Origin: Inia geoffrensis
Taxonomy: Eukaryota > Chordata > Mammalia > Artiodactyla > Iniidae
NCBI GenBank assembly: GCA_036417435.1
Contig: CM070913.1
Coordinates: 18,444,680-18,508,679 of the forward strand
Reading direction: 5' to 3'
DNA: 64,000 bases
Position 1 is the first letter of the stretch. Every line of letters starts with the position of its first letter. The translations under genes and the position numbers were made by a program. Shown here piece after piece: positions 10,886 to 21,849 of the stretch. The notes under the pieces are model-generated. The model was not told where the DNA came from and ran no database searches. It was given only the letters and a program-made list of their open reading frames with translations.

Positions 10886-11280
10886 TTAAATGGGCCTTGA
10901 GTGAGTCCAGTTCTTCCACTATTAGCTGTGGGATTTTTTTCACTTAATTTCTCTCTGGGCTAAGTTTGAGGAATTATGTATTCTAACTACTGAGGAATTG
11001 TTTGCTGAAAACTGAAAAACTGAATAGATCAAACAGTCCTAGAAAATGTGAAAACTGTACCAAGAACAAGAGTGATCATTCAGCACTATGGGTGACAACA
11101 GTATAATTATGTACAAAGGGGGTTTAGACTAATCCTCACAGCTGGGCATTCATAATGGTAGAAAGACCACATATTTTAACATTTTAATACTAATTCACCA
11201 TTGACCAAGAGCCCACTTATTTGCATTATATCATGACAACCCTCAGCCAGCACACTTAAGGTCATGGCTACCTCTTTAAT
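10886..11280. other. No recognisable gene
   Basis: Unassigned AT-rich sequence between the 5' edge of the L1 and the putative 3' UTR. Confidence 0.4.
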
Positions 11281-11283
11281 CTT

Positions 11284-11296
11284 TTTATTTTTTATT
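11284..11296 (-). promoter_or_regulatory. Possible polyadenylation signals
   Basis: Two overlapping-spaced AATAAA hexamers on the minus strand (11296-11291 and 11289-11284), about 375 nt downstream of the stop codon of the candidate terminal exon at 11668-11742. Such hexamers are common in AT-rich DNA, so they are only supportive. Confidence 0.25.
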
Positions 11297-11667
11297 ATAC
11301 TGTGCCAAAATCTTTCACCAAAAGAGAGAGGAAGAGGTTGACAGTGAGAAAAAGGGAAGAGAACAAAAGATCAACACCCACAGAAAATTACAGACTTTCT
11401 TCCTGCTTTTGGCGGTTAGAATAACTTTTATCATCGACAAAAAGAAAAGCTACTGCATTTGGATTTCACACATATAAATATGCAAGGAACATCTGCTATA
11501 AAAAGCTTTTTCACTGTTCTGGATCCTAAAGGGCATGTAGCTTTCACTTCTTCCTTACTCAGACATTCATTAAGACTTCCCCAGAATAAAGGACAAAATG
11601 AGTCATCATAACACAAGCAAAGTGGAAACCAAGAAAATGATTTTTATAAAATGTAAATGTTCTGTCT

Positions 11668-11742
11668 CTATGCAAAGTATTCATCTTCTTCAACTGTGTC
11701 ATAGCCATTCGCTATGTCAAACTGTACAAGTGTGATTTCATT
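11668..11742 (-). CDS. Candidate terminal coding exon of an unidentified gene
   Basis: On the minus strand a strong acceptor (about 15 pyrimidines, then GCAG, at roughly 11743-11760) is followed by an open phase-0 frame of 24 codons ending in TAG at 11670-11668. The predicted tail is acidic and aromatic (…GYDTVEEDEYFA-stop), unlike repeat sequence. A plausible ~375-nt 3' UTR with AATAAA motifs follows, and no repeat overlaps it. One other frame also opens briefly (9 codons after an ATG). I do not recognise the protein. A chance acceptor followed by a 24-codon open frame is not rare in 64 kb, so this remains a candidate. Confidence 0.3.
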   Translation of the reverse strand, partial: NEITLVQFDIANGYDTVEEDEYFA

Positions 11743-11744
11743 CT

Positions 11745-12783
11745 GCAAAAAAAAAAAGAAGAGCTTTTTTCACCCTCCTTTAAAAAAAAAAACATTTAAA
11801 ATCATTACAACAGAAAATGATACATTGTACTTGAAAAGTATGATTAGGAATAACTTTATGTGATGTGTTGGTATTCATGAGGAAGCTGTAAATGTGCTCG
11901 CAACTGGTTAAAATAAAAGAAAGGGCATCCAAATAGTTGTGACTTTTTAAGTTAAAAAATGATTTTGAAGGTTGAAATTAGTCCTCATAAAGAAGAAAAA
12001 GCATTTTCATAAATTTTATTTTTACCAGTGGAGAATCAAAATGCCTTTTGCCCATGAAAGTGGGAAGAAAGAGACAATGCTTTCAAGATATTAAAATGTC
12101 GGAGGACATCTTTACCGAGGTGGCATTTAAAACAGGAACAATGTTACCCCCTTGTTGTCTATTGTTCTTTCAGGAACAACAAAACGCAAGCAAAATCTGA
12201 GTGCGGGGACAGTTTTAACTTGCATGTTATATAACGGAGGTGGGAATCTTTATGAACTTTGATAAATTCATTAAATCAACATTTGCTGAACATATGAATG
12301 AGGTATTGTTCTAAGCCCAATATAAGAACTTGCTTCTTTCTCTAGGAAAAAAGAAGGAAAGAAAGAAAACTATTGTGTTAAGGGTATAGGCTTTCGGCAT
12401 CTTTCACTAGCTCAATGAACTAAAGTGAACACTTTAAGTTTCCCTCATAGCACTTTAATGTCATGCTTTGGCCTCTCTCTTCAAGTGTTGTGTTCTGAGT
12501 TTCTGCCTTTAACATTGTCCTTTAGTTTTCTCTTCATCTAAGAATCCCCTTCTGAGCCTCACCTCTACTCTGTCACACACCTCACAAGCCCTCTGAATCC
12601 CACATTTCTTGTTTGGGAAATTCAGTATGAGATGTGTCAACAGAGGCTTTCTCCCCACATTGTAACTGAATGGAGGTCCATTCAGTGTGGAGATCCTGAA
12701 TAGACGGGAAATGAGTAAAGGGATCTGGAATGCCTTCTTCCAGAATTTATACTCCAGCACATGCACTAGAGGTGAAGGATATT
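11745..12783. other. No recognisable gene
   Basis: Unassigned sequence; intronic if the exon at 11668-11742 is real. An 85-codon minus-strand frame at 12509-12766 shows no recognisable motif. Confidence 0.4.
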
Positions 12784-12812
12784 AAAAAAAAAAAAAAAAA
12801 TCAACTCAGCTC

Positions 12813-13003
12813 GGGCTTCCCTGGTGGCGCAGTGGTCGAGAGTCTGCCTGCCAATGCAGGGGACGCGGGTTCGTGCCCCGGTGCGGAGTGGCTGGGCCTG
12901 TGAGCCATGGCCGCTGAGCCTGCACGTCCGGAGCCTGTGCTCCACAATGGGAGAGGCCACAACAGTGACAGGCCCGCGTACCTCAAAAAAAAAAAAAAAA
13001 AAA
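12813..13003 (+). mobile_element. CHR-2-type SINE with internal deletion
   Basis: 200-bp class with 12-bp TSD tcaactcagctc (12801-12812 and 13004-13015), inserted just after a pre-existing A-run. Compared with its sisters in the window it lacks about 20-25 bp between 'gtgccccggt' and 'gcggagtggct'. Confidence 0.95.
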
Positions 13004-13429
13004 TCAACTCAGCTCAAAATATTTCCCAGGAGCAAGCCACCAATCAGAGACTGATGTATGGTGACAGTTCCATTTAATAATTGCAAACACACATTAGGAG
13101 GGTTAATCCTACTAGTCACTCACATTTTAGGTCAATGTCCAGTTAAGCTTAAACATAGCTTTGTTTAAAAAGAGAAGACAAGGTCAACCAGGGTGTCTGG
13201 GCAGGTCTGCGTGAACTTTCACACAGTGGATAATGAGACTGGCATGCAGGAGACCTTCGATTAATATTTCTGACTTAATGAAAGAATGATTCAGAAAGGA
13301 AAAGGGAAAGAATGAAGAGAAAAATGGCCTTATTTGCAAATTCATCTCAAGCTGGAAGCAGGGACCAGAAATTAAGAAAGCTGCCAGTTAGATAGACCAT
13401 GTTCATGGTTGGGAACACGCACCATGAAT

Positions 13430-14240
13430 TAATAAAGTCAATTCTCTCCAGATTAATCTATGAACTCAATAAAATTCATCTCAAATTTTATTAACGTTCT
13501 GTGTGGAACTTGATAAGCCAATGTTAAATTTTATTTAGAAGAGCAAAGGGCCAAGAAATCAAACATTTTTTATTTAAAAGACAGGGGATATCCTTGCTCT
13601 AAGAAATATCATTATAAAGTCTAATAATTAAGACCTTGAGGTTTTGACACAGTAAAGACCAAAAGGCAGTTAAAACATTTTATAAAGTAAATATATATAG
13701 AAACACAAAATATCACTGAACTAACACTGCAAATCGGTGGGAAAGGATGAACCATTCAATAAATGCTCTGGGGTCAGTCAGTTATCCATTTTAAAAAAGG
13801 TAGCTTAGATCCCTAAGTTCACACCATACATAAAAGTCTGTATTAGGGGAATTAAAAACCTAAATACGAAAAACAAAATTTTTTTAAATTCCACAAGAAA
13901 AGGTAGGAGAATAACCTTTTGGAATTGTGCTCAGGAAGGAAATCTTGCATTAGGATACAAAAAGCATAAGCAATAAAGGTGGGAAAAAATCAATGAGTTG
14001 AACTACATCAATCCCTGAAAACTCTGTATGAAAAAAGACACTATTAAAAAGTGAAAAGAACTAAAACCACTATAAGCGTATGCTTTTTAAAGAGTTAGTT
14101 GTGTGGTATGTAAGTTATATCTCAATAAAACTGATATTAAGAAAGAAAGCTCTACAACATTGTGCCTGTAATTAACAATACTGTATTGTGGATTTTTTAA
14201 TTTGTCAAGGGAATAGACCTCATGTTAAGTGTTCTTACAA
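13430..14240 (+). mobile_element. Old L1 LINE, ORF2 3' part and 3' UTR
   Basis: Decayed L1 ORF2-like sequence (13480-14040) passing into an L1M-type 3' end with 'atctcaataaaactgatatt' near 14120. No frame survives. Confidence 0.65.
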
Positions 14241-14256
14241 TAAAATTAAATAAAAT

Positions 14257-14293
14257 AGATGATAGATAGATAGATAGATGATAGATAGATAGG
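14257..14293 (+). repeat. (GATA)n microsatellite
   Basis: About nine imperfect GATA units, with a GATG interruption, at the A-rich 3' end of the old L1. Confidence 0.9.
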
Positions 14294-14299
14294 GATAGT

Positions 14300-15110
14300 G
14301 GCAAAGAATTACAGAATGCCCTAGAAATAGGTCCTGTAAAATTGGTTCTCTGCATTCTTACTAAAACATACATGTAAAGGTGACAAGCAGAATTCATATA
14401 ACTTAATCCAATCTATTCCTCCTTATTTTTATATGGCACTCATTAATTATGTGCTGATGAAATATTACTGAGAGATAATTCCTTTTATCCTTTAGACAAG
14501 ACTGTGCTACTTCTATGTCTTGCCTAATACATCATAATAAGGTAATAATCCCAATTATGAGCCAGTTTTTTGATTAGGCTGTCAATTTGCTTTTTTAGAT
14601 AAGACCCAGTTATCAGTGTCCTGAGAACCCCCTAAACAAGGAACCGTCAGTCTAGCTGCAGGTACATCATATGCACAGGGTTTGCCCCCTTTCTCGTTAT
14701 CATTTTTGGGTGACTTCAGCTATCGTATCTTTCTTTCCCCTGTGAAGAGATATGACCAAATAAGAAAATGGGCAAAGAGGGGCATTGTAATTAAAGGGAG
14801 ATGTCAGGCAGTGAGAGAGATTCTTGGCTACCTTCCATCCTTTATGGAAAGCCGAGTAAGAGGAGCCTATGCATATTGTCCTGGGAAAAGGATCTAAACC
14901 CATGTTAACAAGCTGGGACTTTGGCCAAATTTTACACCGAAAGCATTAAGAAGGGCAAGTATAAAAGACTTCACTTGGGTGCAAGAATCCCAGTGCCACA
15001 TATACAGGCTAAGGACTAAAAGAACTAGCAGCCACGTGTTAAACTTTTTTAATTTGTATAGTTGACCAGATACTCATTGTCAGTAAACTGTGAATTACGG
15101 CTGAAAAAAA
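14300..15110. other. No recognisable gene
   Basis: Unassigned. Overlapping frames at 14682-14897 (plus) and 14700-14903 (minus) have no recognisable motif. Confidence 0.4.
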
Positions 15111-15119
15111 CAAAAACGC

Positions 15120-15325
15120 CAGTGCAGTTTCAGACAGAATCTGAAAGGAAGAAAGTATGTCCCAGCCAGGTCCATGGTGTATAATATCAACATCTGGGCC
15201 ATTGCATCTAATTCTGGACACCATGTTTTAAGAGTCGCTTGAACACATTTAAAGAACAGTCGAAATGGTGAGGAGACCAATAACTAGTTTATGAGCAGGA
15301 ATGGAAGACACATAAAGAGAGCTGA
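15120..15325 (+). mobile_element. Ancient unnamed interspersed repeat
   Basis: The block around 'attctggacaccatgtttta' and 'gaaatggtgaggagacca' matches, from memory, an old dispersed mammalian repeat. I cannot name the family with confidence. Confidence 0.35.
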
Positions 15326-15559
15326 GCTCCTATGGATATAAACAGTGAGTGAAATCAAAGAGCAAACTAAACCCTGCTGGACACAGAAAACATCTGTGGC
15401 ACATTACAGGGCCTGTTTCCGTCATGGTGGGCCCAGAGTGAAAGGATTTCTTCTACTGGTATTACAGAGAGTGACCGGCTCATCTTACTAGAATGTAAAA
15501 TAAATTTTTAAGGTGCACCTAGTGATATAGATCAAGTGCCTAAGAATAAATAAAGATAT

Positions 15560-15945
15560 AATTTACTTTAAAAGATTGAATGTATAAAGGGGTAGCTTGT
15601 TCTGTATCTTTTTTTTTTTTTTTTTTTTTTTTTTGCGGTACGCAGGCCTCTCACTGTTACGGCCTCTCCCGTTGCGGAGCACAGGTTCCGGACGCGCAGG
15701 CTCAGGAGCCATGACTCACGGGCCCAGCCGCTCCGCGGCATGTGGGATCTTCCCGGACCGGGGCACGAACCCGCGTCCCCTGCATCGGCAGGCGGACTCT
15801 TAACCACTGCGCCACGACGTAAGCCCTGTTCTGTATCTTGACGGTGGAAGTAGTTACATGACCCTACACATGTCAAAATTCATAAATCTGTACACCAAAA
15901 AGGAAGAACTTTTACTCTTGTAAATTGTAAAATAAACAACTAGTC
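15560..15945 (+). mobile_element. L1M-type 3' UTR split by a SINE
   Basis: The segment after the SINE (15827-15945: 'ctgtatcttgacggtgg…', 'ctgtacaccaaaaagg…') is the L1M 3' end. The segment before it (15560-15610) joins it through the SINE's TSD. The SINE is therefore younger. Confidence 0.65.
15612..15826 (-). mobile_element. CHR-2-type SINE inserted in L1M
   Basis: Reverse-oriented 200-bp SINE with a 13-bp TSD tgttctgtatctt (15599-15611 and 15827-15839). The reverse-strand reading frame over it is SINE-derived. Confidence 0.95.
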
Positions 15946-15949
15946 AAGA

Positions 15950-17560
15950 CATCTTAAGTTTAAAATAAAACAACGCTAATTTTATCCAAAGAGAGCTTCT
16001 TGTCTATACTGCACGACACACCAATCCCAGAGTAGAAAAAAGACACTCATGAGAGTCCAGGCCTTTAACCTTTTTGATGCTCTTTTGGTGGTTGATACAC
16101 ATCCTGGAGGTATTAAGAAAGGTCCATTTAAGTCTTTCTGGGGGGCGGGTGTTGGGGAAGAGAGACGAGCTTCTATCCCCCCTCCTGGCACAGCACAGAT
16201 GGGAATATGCTCTACGATGCCTGGACAAGCCCGGTTGGCCCCTCGGCCTCTAAACTGTCGAAACTGAAAACTAAAAATAAACAAAAAAGAAAGAAATGCG
16301 CATTCACCCTTTCTCTTCCTCTTGTTTCTCCTTCCTTTAACCGTAGAACTTATTTATTATTGAGTTTCTAGGATCTTAGCCTGACCTGGAAGTCTAAACG
16401 TAAGATCATTTATTCGCTTAGAAAAGAAAAATAAATCTGTGTATGCATTCACATGAGCTTAGAGTTCCATTTTCAATGTGATATAATTCTCATTTTATGT
16501 CTTTTTCTTACATTGTGTTTCATCAGATAAGAAACAATGATTAAAAAAGTAAAAGTCAACTTATGAGTTTTCTAAGTTGGTGTAGTTTAAAGACACCAAG
16601 AGGGTTCAGTTATTATGCCAGCAGATGGAAAGTTTCACATTTCGCATATGAAGTCCAAGCTGTAGATATAATAATTCGTAATAACTCATAATTCGTAATA
16701 ATTCATAATTCCAGTGCCATTACTACCCGACACATGAGCAGAAAAGGCTGCCTGCAATAGAAGAGGGGTTTGTAAACAGGAGGCTTATGCTTCATTGTGT
16801 GACCAAGATGTGATGCCTAGATTCCTGCTCCAGGTAAAGCCAGCCCCTGGACAGCTGTCAGCAAGTCCAGAGCCCCTTGCCTCCTAAAGAAGACATCTGG
16901 TAGGAGACCTTGACTCTCTTCTGCTCCACCACACTCCTTGGAGACTGCAAGATAGAACAATTGCCCCGTGGCTCCCAAAGAAGATATATTAAACCGGGTA
17001 CCTTCCACTCAGAAATGATCATACAAATCCCTTAGGCTTTATGAACACTTCAGCTCAGCCATCGGCAGAAGCCCAAGCCCCATAAGTCAGCCATCATCAC
17101 CAAAACAATTAGGCACCTGCACTAATGTGACCCAATTCCCCTTCCTCTCCACACTTACAAATCCGCCAGTGTGCTCTGTGGAACTCACAGTGTATCATCA
17201 GATACTCCCTTCCCATCACTGGCTTCTCTAAGCTTTCTCTTCTCCCGTGCCCTGTCTCAAACGTGGTTGTTCCATTAAAATGTCTCTTCCACTTTCCCTA
17301 CTGCCCTCTGGACTGGTGGCTCTCTTTCCTCCCCCACCCCATTAACTTGGGGTCTAGAAATAAGCATGTTGTCTTTCTATCTTCCCATTGCAGAGATAAA
17401 ACTCTCAATTTTCTTCTCTAAACCTGTTTCTCCCCTAGGCTTCCTCAGCCCAGGAAATAACAGAAATATCTACCAGATTGTTCAAAACTCTAGCAGTTCT
17501 ATTTGATGAACTTCTTTAATCATACCAGCATTCGGTCCCTCAGAAAACCTATGAGTTCTA
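15950..17560. other. No recognisable gene; small AT-rich tandem repeat
   Basis: Includes a 100-codon minus-strand frame (15982-16284) with an acceptor-like TTTTCAG near its 5' end but no recognisable domain or donor. At about 16669-16712 a 17-bp unit (ataattcgtaataactc) is repeated about 2.4 times. Pyrimidine-rich from about 17120 onward. Confidence 0.4.
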
Positions 17561-17599
17561 TCTCCAAAACACATCCCAACTCTGTTCTATTCTCTCCAC

Positions 17600-17847
17600 C
17601 TTCACCTTCGCCACTGTAATCCCAGCCCTGCCAACTCCCTCCTACCCTCTTTTCCTCCACTCTAACCCTCCTATGGTCCACCTCCGCATAGGAGTCATCT
17701 TTCCTTTAAAGGACCATGATATCACATCTCTCTGCTTCTGAAAACTCACCAAGAGGCTCATTCCTTACCTTACCTTGCAAATCCCTGTGTGATCTGGGTG
17801 CTGCCAACCTCTCTGCTTCCTCTTGTACCACTTCCAGCCTTGTCCAC
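17600..17847 (+). mobile_element. L2 LINE 3' region, left piece
   Basis: Resembles L2 ('atcacatctctctgcttctgaaaactcacc', 'aaatccctgtgtgatctgggtgctgcc'). It continues on the far side of the LTR at 18310. Confidence 0.6.
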
Positions 17848-18304
17848 TGCGGTGGGTTCACTTGTGTCCCCAGAAAAGATATCTTGAGTTCCTCGCCACC
17901 TCTCCCATACCTGTAAGTGTGAACTTATTTGGAAATAGGATCTTTGCAGCTGTAATCAATTTAGATGATATCAACGCAGGATGCCCTTCTCCAATGACTG
18001 ATGGCCTTATAAGGAGGAAAAATCCAAGTAAAGACAGAGACACAGGGACAACACCACGTGAAGACAGAGGCAGAGACTGGAGTGCTGGGTCTACCAGCCA
18101 AGGACTACCACGGACTTCCAGTAAGAACCGGAAGCTAGAAAGAGGCAAGGAAGTATCCTCCCCTGGTGTCTTCAGAGGAAGTATAGCCCTGCTGACAGGT
18201 TGATTTTAGACCTCTGGCCTCCAGAATGTGAAGCAATAAATTCCTGTTATTTTAAGCTACTTAGTTTGTGGTAATTTGTCAGGAAGCCCTAGAAAACTAA
18301 CACA
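17848..18304 (+). mobile_element. MLT1-type MaLR solo LTR inserted into L2
   Basis: Starts TG and ends CA. It carries the MaLR landmarks 'acttgtgtcccc', 'ctggcctccagaatgtgaag' and 'ggtaatttgtcaggaagccct'. Flanked by a 5-bp duplication with one mismatch (tccac 17843-17847, cccac 18305-18309). Relic of an ERVL-MaLR retrotransposon; no internal coding sequence remains. Confidence 0.85.
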
Positions 18305-18309
18305 CCCAC

Positions 18310-18667
18310 TAAACTCAAGTCCTTTGGGTTTCTTAACCACACCAAGCTTTGTTCTAACTTTTCTCTCTGCCCGGAATGTTCTTTCCTTCTATCTTCATGT
18401 GACCATCTCCTCTGTGTCATTCAACTCTCAGTTCAAATGTCACCTCCTCCATCACAAGCACTCAACCTAAAAGAGCCACCAAGAGACTTTCAATTACATT
18501 AACCTAATTGGTTACCTGTGTAACTTATATCTGATATGTTACATGACTATACATCATCTGTGTACCCTTCCAACAATACCACACACTCCATAAATAGTGA
18601 CTTGGTCTGTCTTATTCATTGCTACATCCTGAGTGCCCAGACAGTGCTTTATACTTAGTAAGTAGGG
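18310..18667 (+). mobile_element. L2 LINE 3' region, right piece
   Basis: Resumes L2 ('ctctgcccggaatgttctttcc', 'tcagttcaaatgtcacctcctcc', 'gctacatcctgagtgcccag') exactly where the left piece stopped. Confidence 0.7.
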
Positions 18668-18805
18668 GACAAATTGGTCCCAGTTTATCTGGGACTGTCC
18701 TAAGTTTTAAACCTTAAGAGTCTAGCGTCCCTGGAGGCCCCTCAGTCTTGGGAAAGCAGGGATGGCTTATCACCCTATTGGTAGACACTGTCAATCCAAT
18801 TACCC
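18668..18805. mobile_element. Palindromic ancient DNA-transposon relic (MITE-like)
   Basis: Quasi-palindromic: 'ggtcccagtttatctgggactgtcc' on one side and 'gactgaggggcctccaggga' read on the other strand. A sister copy occurs at 60720-60830. Family name not certain. Confidence 0.45.
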
Positions 18806-19116
18806 ATAACGCCAGGAACTGAATGAATGAATGAACATTTTAAAGAAATAAAGTTCTTACCGAAATCTAACATGATGTAGTTGAGCATTTTAGTCACAGG
18901 GTGGCACTAGACAACTAGAGTTATTAACACACCAACTTTAAGGCAACTTGATGTGAGGTGATATCACATTCTAAAGTATTAAGGTATTCAGCTGTTTTTC
19001 ATAGTACTATTAGAGTTTCTTTTAGACTGAAGTATAGAACTATATACTTTTGAGGAACTTTTAATTCCAGTGCTTATTTCTGACAATCATTAAATTTTTC
19101 CATATAGAAAAAAGAT

Positions 19117-19275
19117 GAACCAGTTTGCAAGGCAGAAATAGAGACAGATGTAGAGAACAAACGTATGGACACCAAGGGGGGAAAGTGGGGTGGGGGAGGG
19201 ATGAATTGGGAGATTAGTATTGACATAGATACACTAATATGTATAAAATAGATAACTAATAAAAAAAGAAAAAAG
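19117..19275 (+). mobile_element. L1 LINE, short 3' end
   Basis: Last ~150 bp of a recent L1 3' UTR ('gcaaggcagaaatagagaca', 'tatggacaccaaggggggaaa', 'ctaatatgtataaaatagataac'). Near-identical to the 3' end of the L1 at 42460-42640. Flanks share agaaaaaag. Confidence 0.85.
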
Positions 19276-19693
19276 GTGAGTTTATAAATACTATGACTAA
19301 TTTTCATTTTTAATTTTATTTCTAAAACTTGTGTCACATTAACATGAAAAAGTCTACCACTGGACAGATAAAACTGTAACTGCTATAACATCTTGTATCC
19401 AGGGATTTAAAATATAGCAAGTATTTATGTATTCACTGTGTGACCACCTAAAGATTTTGATAGCTGCAGAAAAAAATCAACTTGCCAGAAAAATCGAATG
19501 TCAAAAATGTTCCAAAGCAAGCTTTCCTCAAGCTTACAGAACTTGGGTAAGAGATAATCCCAACCCCGTTTTATTTTCTAGCAGAACCTTGTAAAGTCAC
19601 CAAGGCAAAACAGTTCACCTCCAGAATCCTTGTCTGTAGAAGAGATTTACTACTCTGATTATTCCAGAAATTAAAATTTGCTCCAGGGAACAG

Positions 19694-19939
19694 CTGGGTT
19701 TTTTGTTTGTTTGTTTTTGGTTTACTTCTCCTAGCATTAGATTTAGAAAAAAAAATTTTTTTTTTAATTGAAGTATAGTTAATTTACGATGTATTAGTTT
19801 CGAGTGTACAACAAAGTGATTCAGTTATACATATATATTTTTTCAGATTCTTTTCCATTATAGGTTATTACAAGATACTGAGATATTGAGTATAGTTCCC
19901 TGTGCTATACAGTATTATTGTTTACCTATTTGACACATT
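19694..19939 (-). mobile_element. L1 LINE 3' end with apparent 3' transduction
   Basis: Reverse-oriented L1 3' UTR (about 19760-19939) followed, in its own orientation, by an A-run, about 30 bp of non-L1 sequence and a second A-rich tail (19698-19722). An 11-bp TSD ccagggaacag brackets the whole (19683-19693 and 19940-19950). Confidence 0.75.
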
Positions 19940-20099
19940 CCAGGGAACAGTTTGTAAAACAGAGGTCATAATTTAAGGAAATTTCGTCCTCTCTTATCCC
20001 TAGAGATTAAGGTGGTTCAATCTGATCTTGGCAAGACATGATACTATGTTTGTATCATGCAAGGAATAGTATATGTTATTTATAAAGAATATAAGTTTA

Positions 20100-20401
20100 G
20101 GGGCTTCCCCGGTGGCGCAGTGGTTAAGAATCCGCCTGCCAATGCAGAGGACACGGGTTCGAGCCCTGGTCTGGGAAGATCCCACATGCCACGGAGCAAC
20201 TGGGCCCGTGAGCCACAACTACTGAGCCTGCGCGTGTGGAGCCTGTGCTCCACAACAAGAGAGGCCGCGATAGTGAGAAGCCCACGCACCGCGATGAAGA
20301 GTGGCCCCCGCTTGCTGCAACTAGAGAAAGCCCTCGCACAGAAACGAAGACCCAACACAGCCATAAATAAATAAATAAATAAATATTTAAAAAAAAAAAA
20401 A
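20100..20401 (+). mobile_element. Long CHR-type SINE
   Basis: 300-bp class ending in (AAAT)n and an A-run. 16-bp TSD aaagaatataagttta (20084-20099 and 20402-20417). Apparent frames on both strands are SINE-derived. Confidence 0.96.
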
Positions 20402-20724
20402 AAAGAATATAAGTTTATACCTAAAGTAAAATAATGGGCTGACAGATACCATGCCGAAATCCTCATGGTGGTGGCTTTCAGGGGGAAATTAGATCAGGGA
20501 GGAGGTCAAGGGGACTGCAGCTTAATCAGCATTATTTATTTTACGAAAGAAATGACAAAAGTTTGATATTTTCTTGTGTGTGCTAATTTTTGTTATATTA
20601 TGTTCCATTGTCTTTCTTTTTAACTTTTCCAACTAAAAGAAGAAGAAAGAAAGAAAGAAGTATTGTCCGCAAGGGTCAGTTGACTTTCCTGCAACAAGTC
20701 TGGCAAGTCAAGGAAAGAACAGAA

Positions 20725-21034
20725 CCTGGGGCTTCCCTGGTGGCGCAGTGGTTCAGAATCCGCCTGCCAGCGCAGGGGACATGGGTTCGAGCCCTGGTCT
20801 GGGAAGATCCCACATGCCGCGGGGGAACTAAGCCCACGAACCAGAACTACTGAGCCCCCGTTCCTACAGCCCCCGTTCCTACAGCCCCCGCTCCTAGAGC
20901 CCGTGCTCCGCAACAAGAGAAGCCACCACAATGAGAAGCCCGCGCACCACGACGAAGAGTAGCCCCCGCTCGCCGCAACTAGAGAAAGCCCGCACACAGC
21001 AACAAAGACCCAATGCAGCCAAAAAAAAAAAAAA
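20725..21034 (+). mobile_element. Long CHR-type SINE with an internal 15-bp tandem triplication
   Basis: 300-bp class. 11-bp TSD aaagaacagaa (20714-20724 and 21035-21045). Positions 20853-20897 hold three copies of 'agcccccgttcctac' (the last one diverged). Confidence 0.96.
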
Positions 21035-21159
21035 AAAGAACAGAATGTCTTCAAGATGAAGCAGCCTTGGCCTCCTCGACTGAAACTTTCATGAAGACAT
21101 AAGAACCCAGGATGGGTTATTCCGATTGGAGACTGTGTTGTTTTGTTGAATATTTAATT

Positions 21160-21840
21160 TTTTTCTTCCAGTTTTATTGAGATGTAGTTGACCTACAGCA
21201 CTGTAGAAGTTTAAGGTGTACAGCATAACGAATTGACTTACATACGTCATGAAATGATGACCACAGCAAGTTTAGTGAACATCTGTCTCATACAGATACA
21301 AAATAAAAGAAAGGAAAAATATTTTTTCCTTGTGATGAGAACTCTTAGGATTTCCTCTCTGAACAAGTTTCATATAAAACATTCAATAGTATTAATCATA
21401 TTCATCATGTTGGACATTGCATCCCTAGTACTTATTTCTCTTATAACTGGAAATGTGTATTTTTGGACTGTCTTCATTCAATTCTCCCCTCCTCCAAGCC
21501 CTGCCTCTGGTTACCAGAAATCTGATCTCTTTTTCTATGAGTTTGTTTGTTTTGTTTTGTTTTTTTAGTTTGGGAAGGTTTAATGGAAGAATTGGTCCTA
21601 CAGGACTATGTTAGTTCGTAGTGCCCAGCATAGTGATTCAATATTTCTAGACATTACAAAACGATCACCGTGACAAGTCTAGCTACCATCTATCACCATA
21701 CAAAGATATTACATCATTATTAACTCTATTCTCCATACTGTTTATTTCATACCCATGACTCATTTATTTTGTAACTGGAAGTGTGCCCCTCTTAATCTCC
21801 CTCACCTATTTCTCTAAATCCCAGCCCCCCATCCCCCCAC
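21160..21840 (-). mobile_element. L1M-type LINE 3' UTR, probably two pieces
   Basis: The plus strand is the complement of old L1M 3' UTR ('ttattgagatgtagttgacctacag', 'ggtgtacagcataacgaattga'; then again from about 21600, 'agcatagtgattcaatatttc'). The repetition of the same UTR landmarks suggests two separate fragments. Confidence 0.65.
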
Positions 21841-21849
21841 ATTAGAAGT

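Noticed and set aside
18861..18906. Minus-strand 46-nt segment with a GTAAGAAC donor
   Set aside because: The acceptor has almost no pyrimidine tract; too short to carry weight.
20080..20466. Minus-strand frame of 128 codons
   Set aside because: Entirely SINE antisense plus flank.
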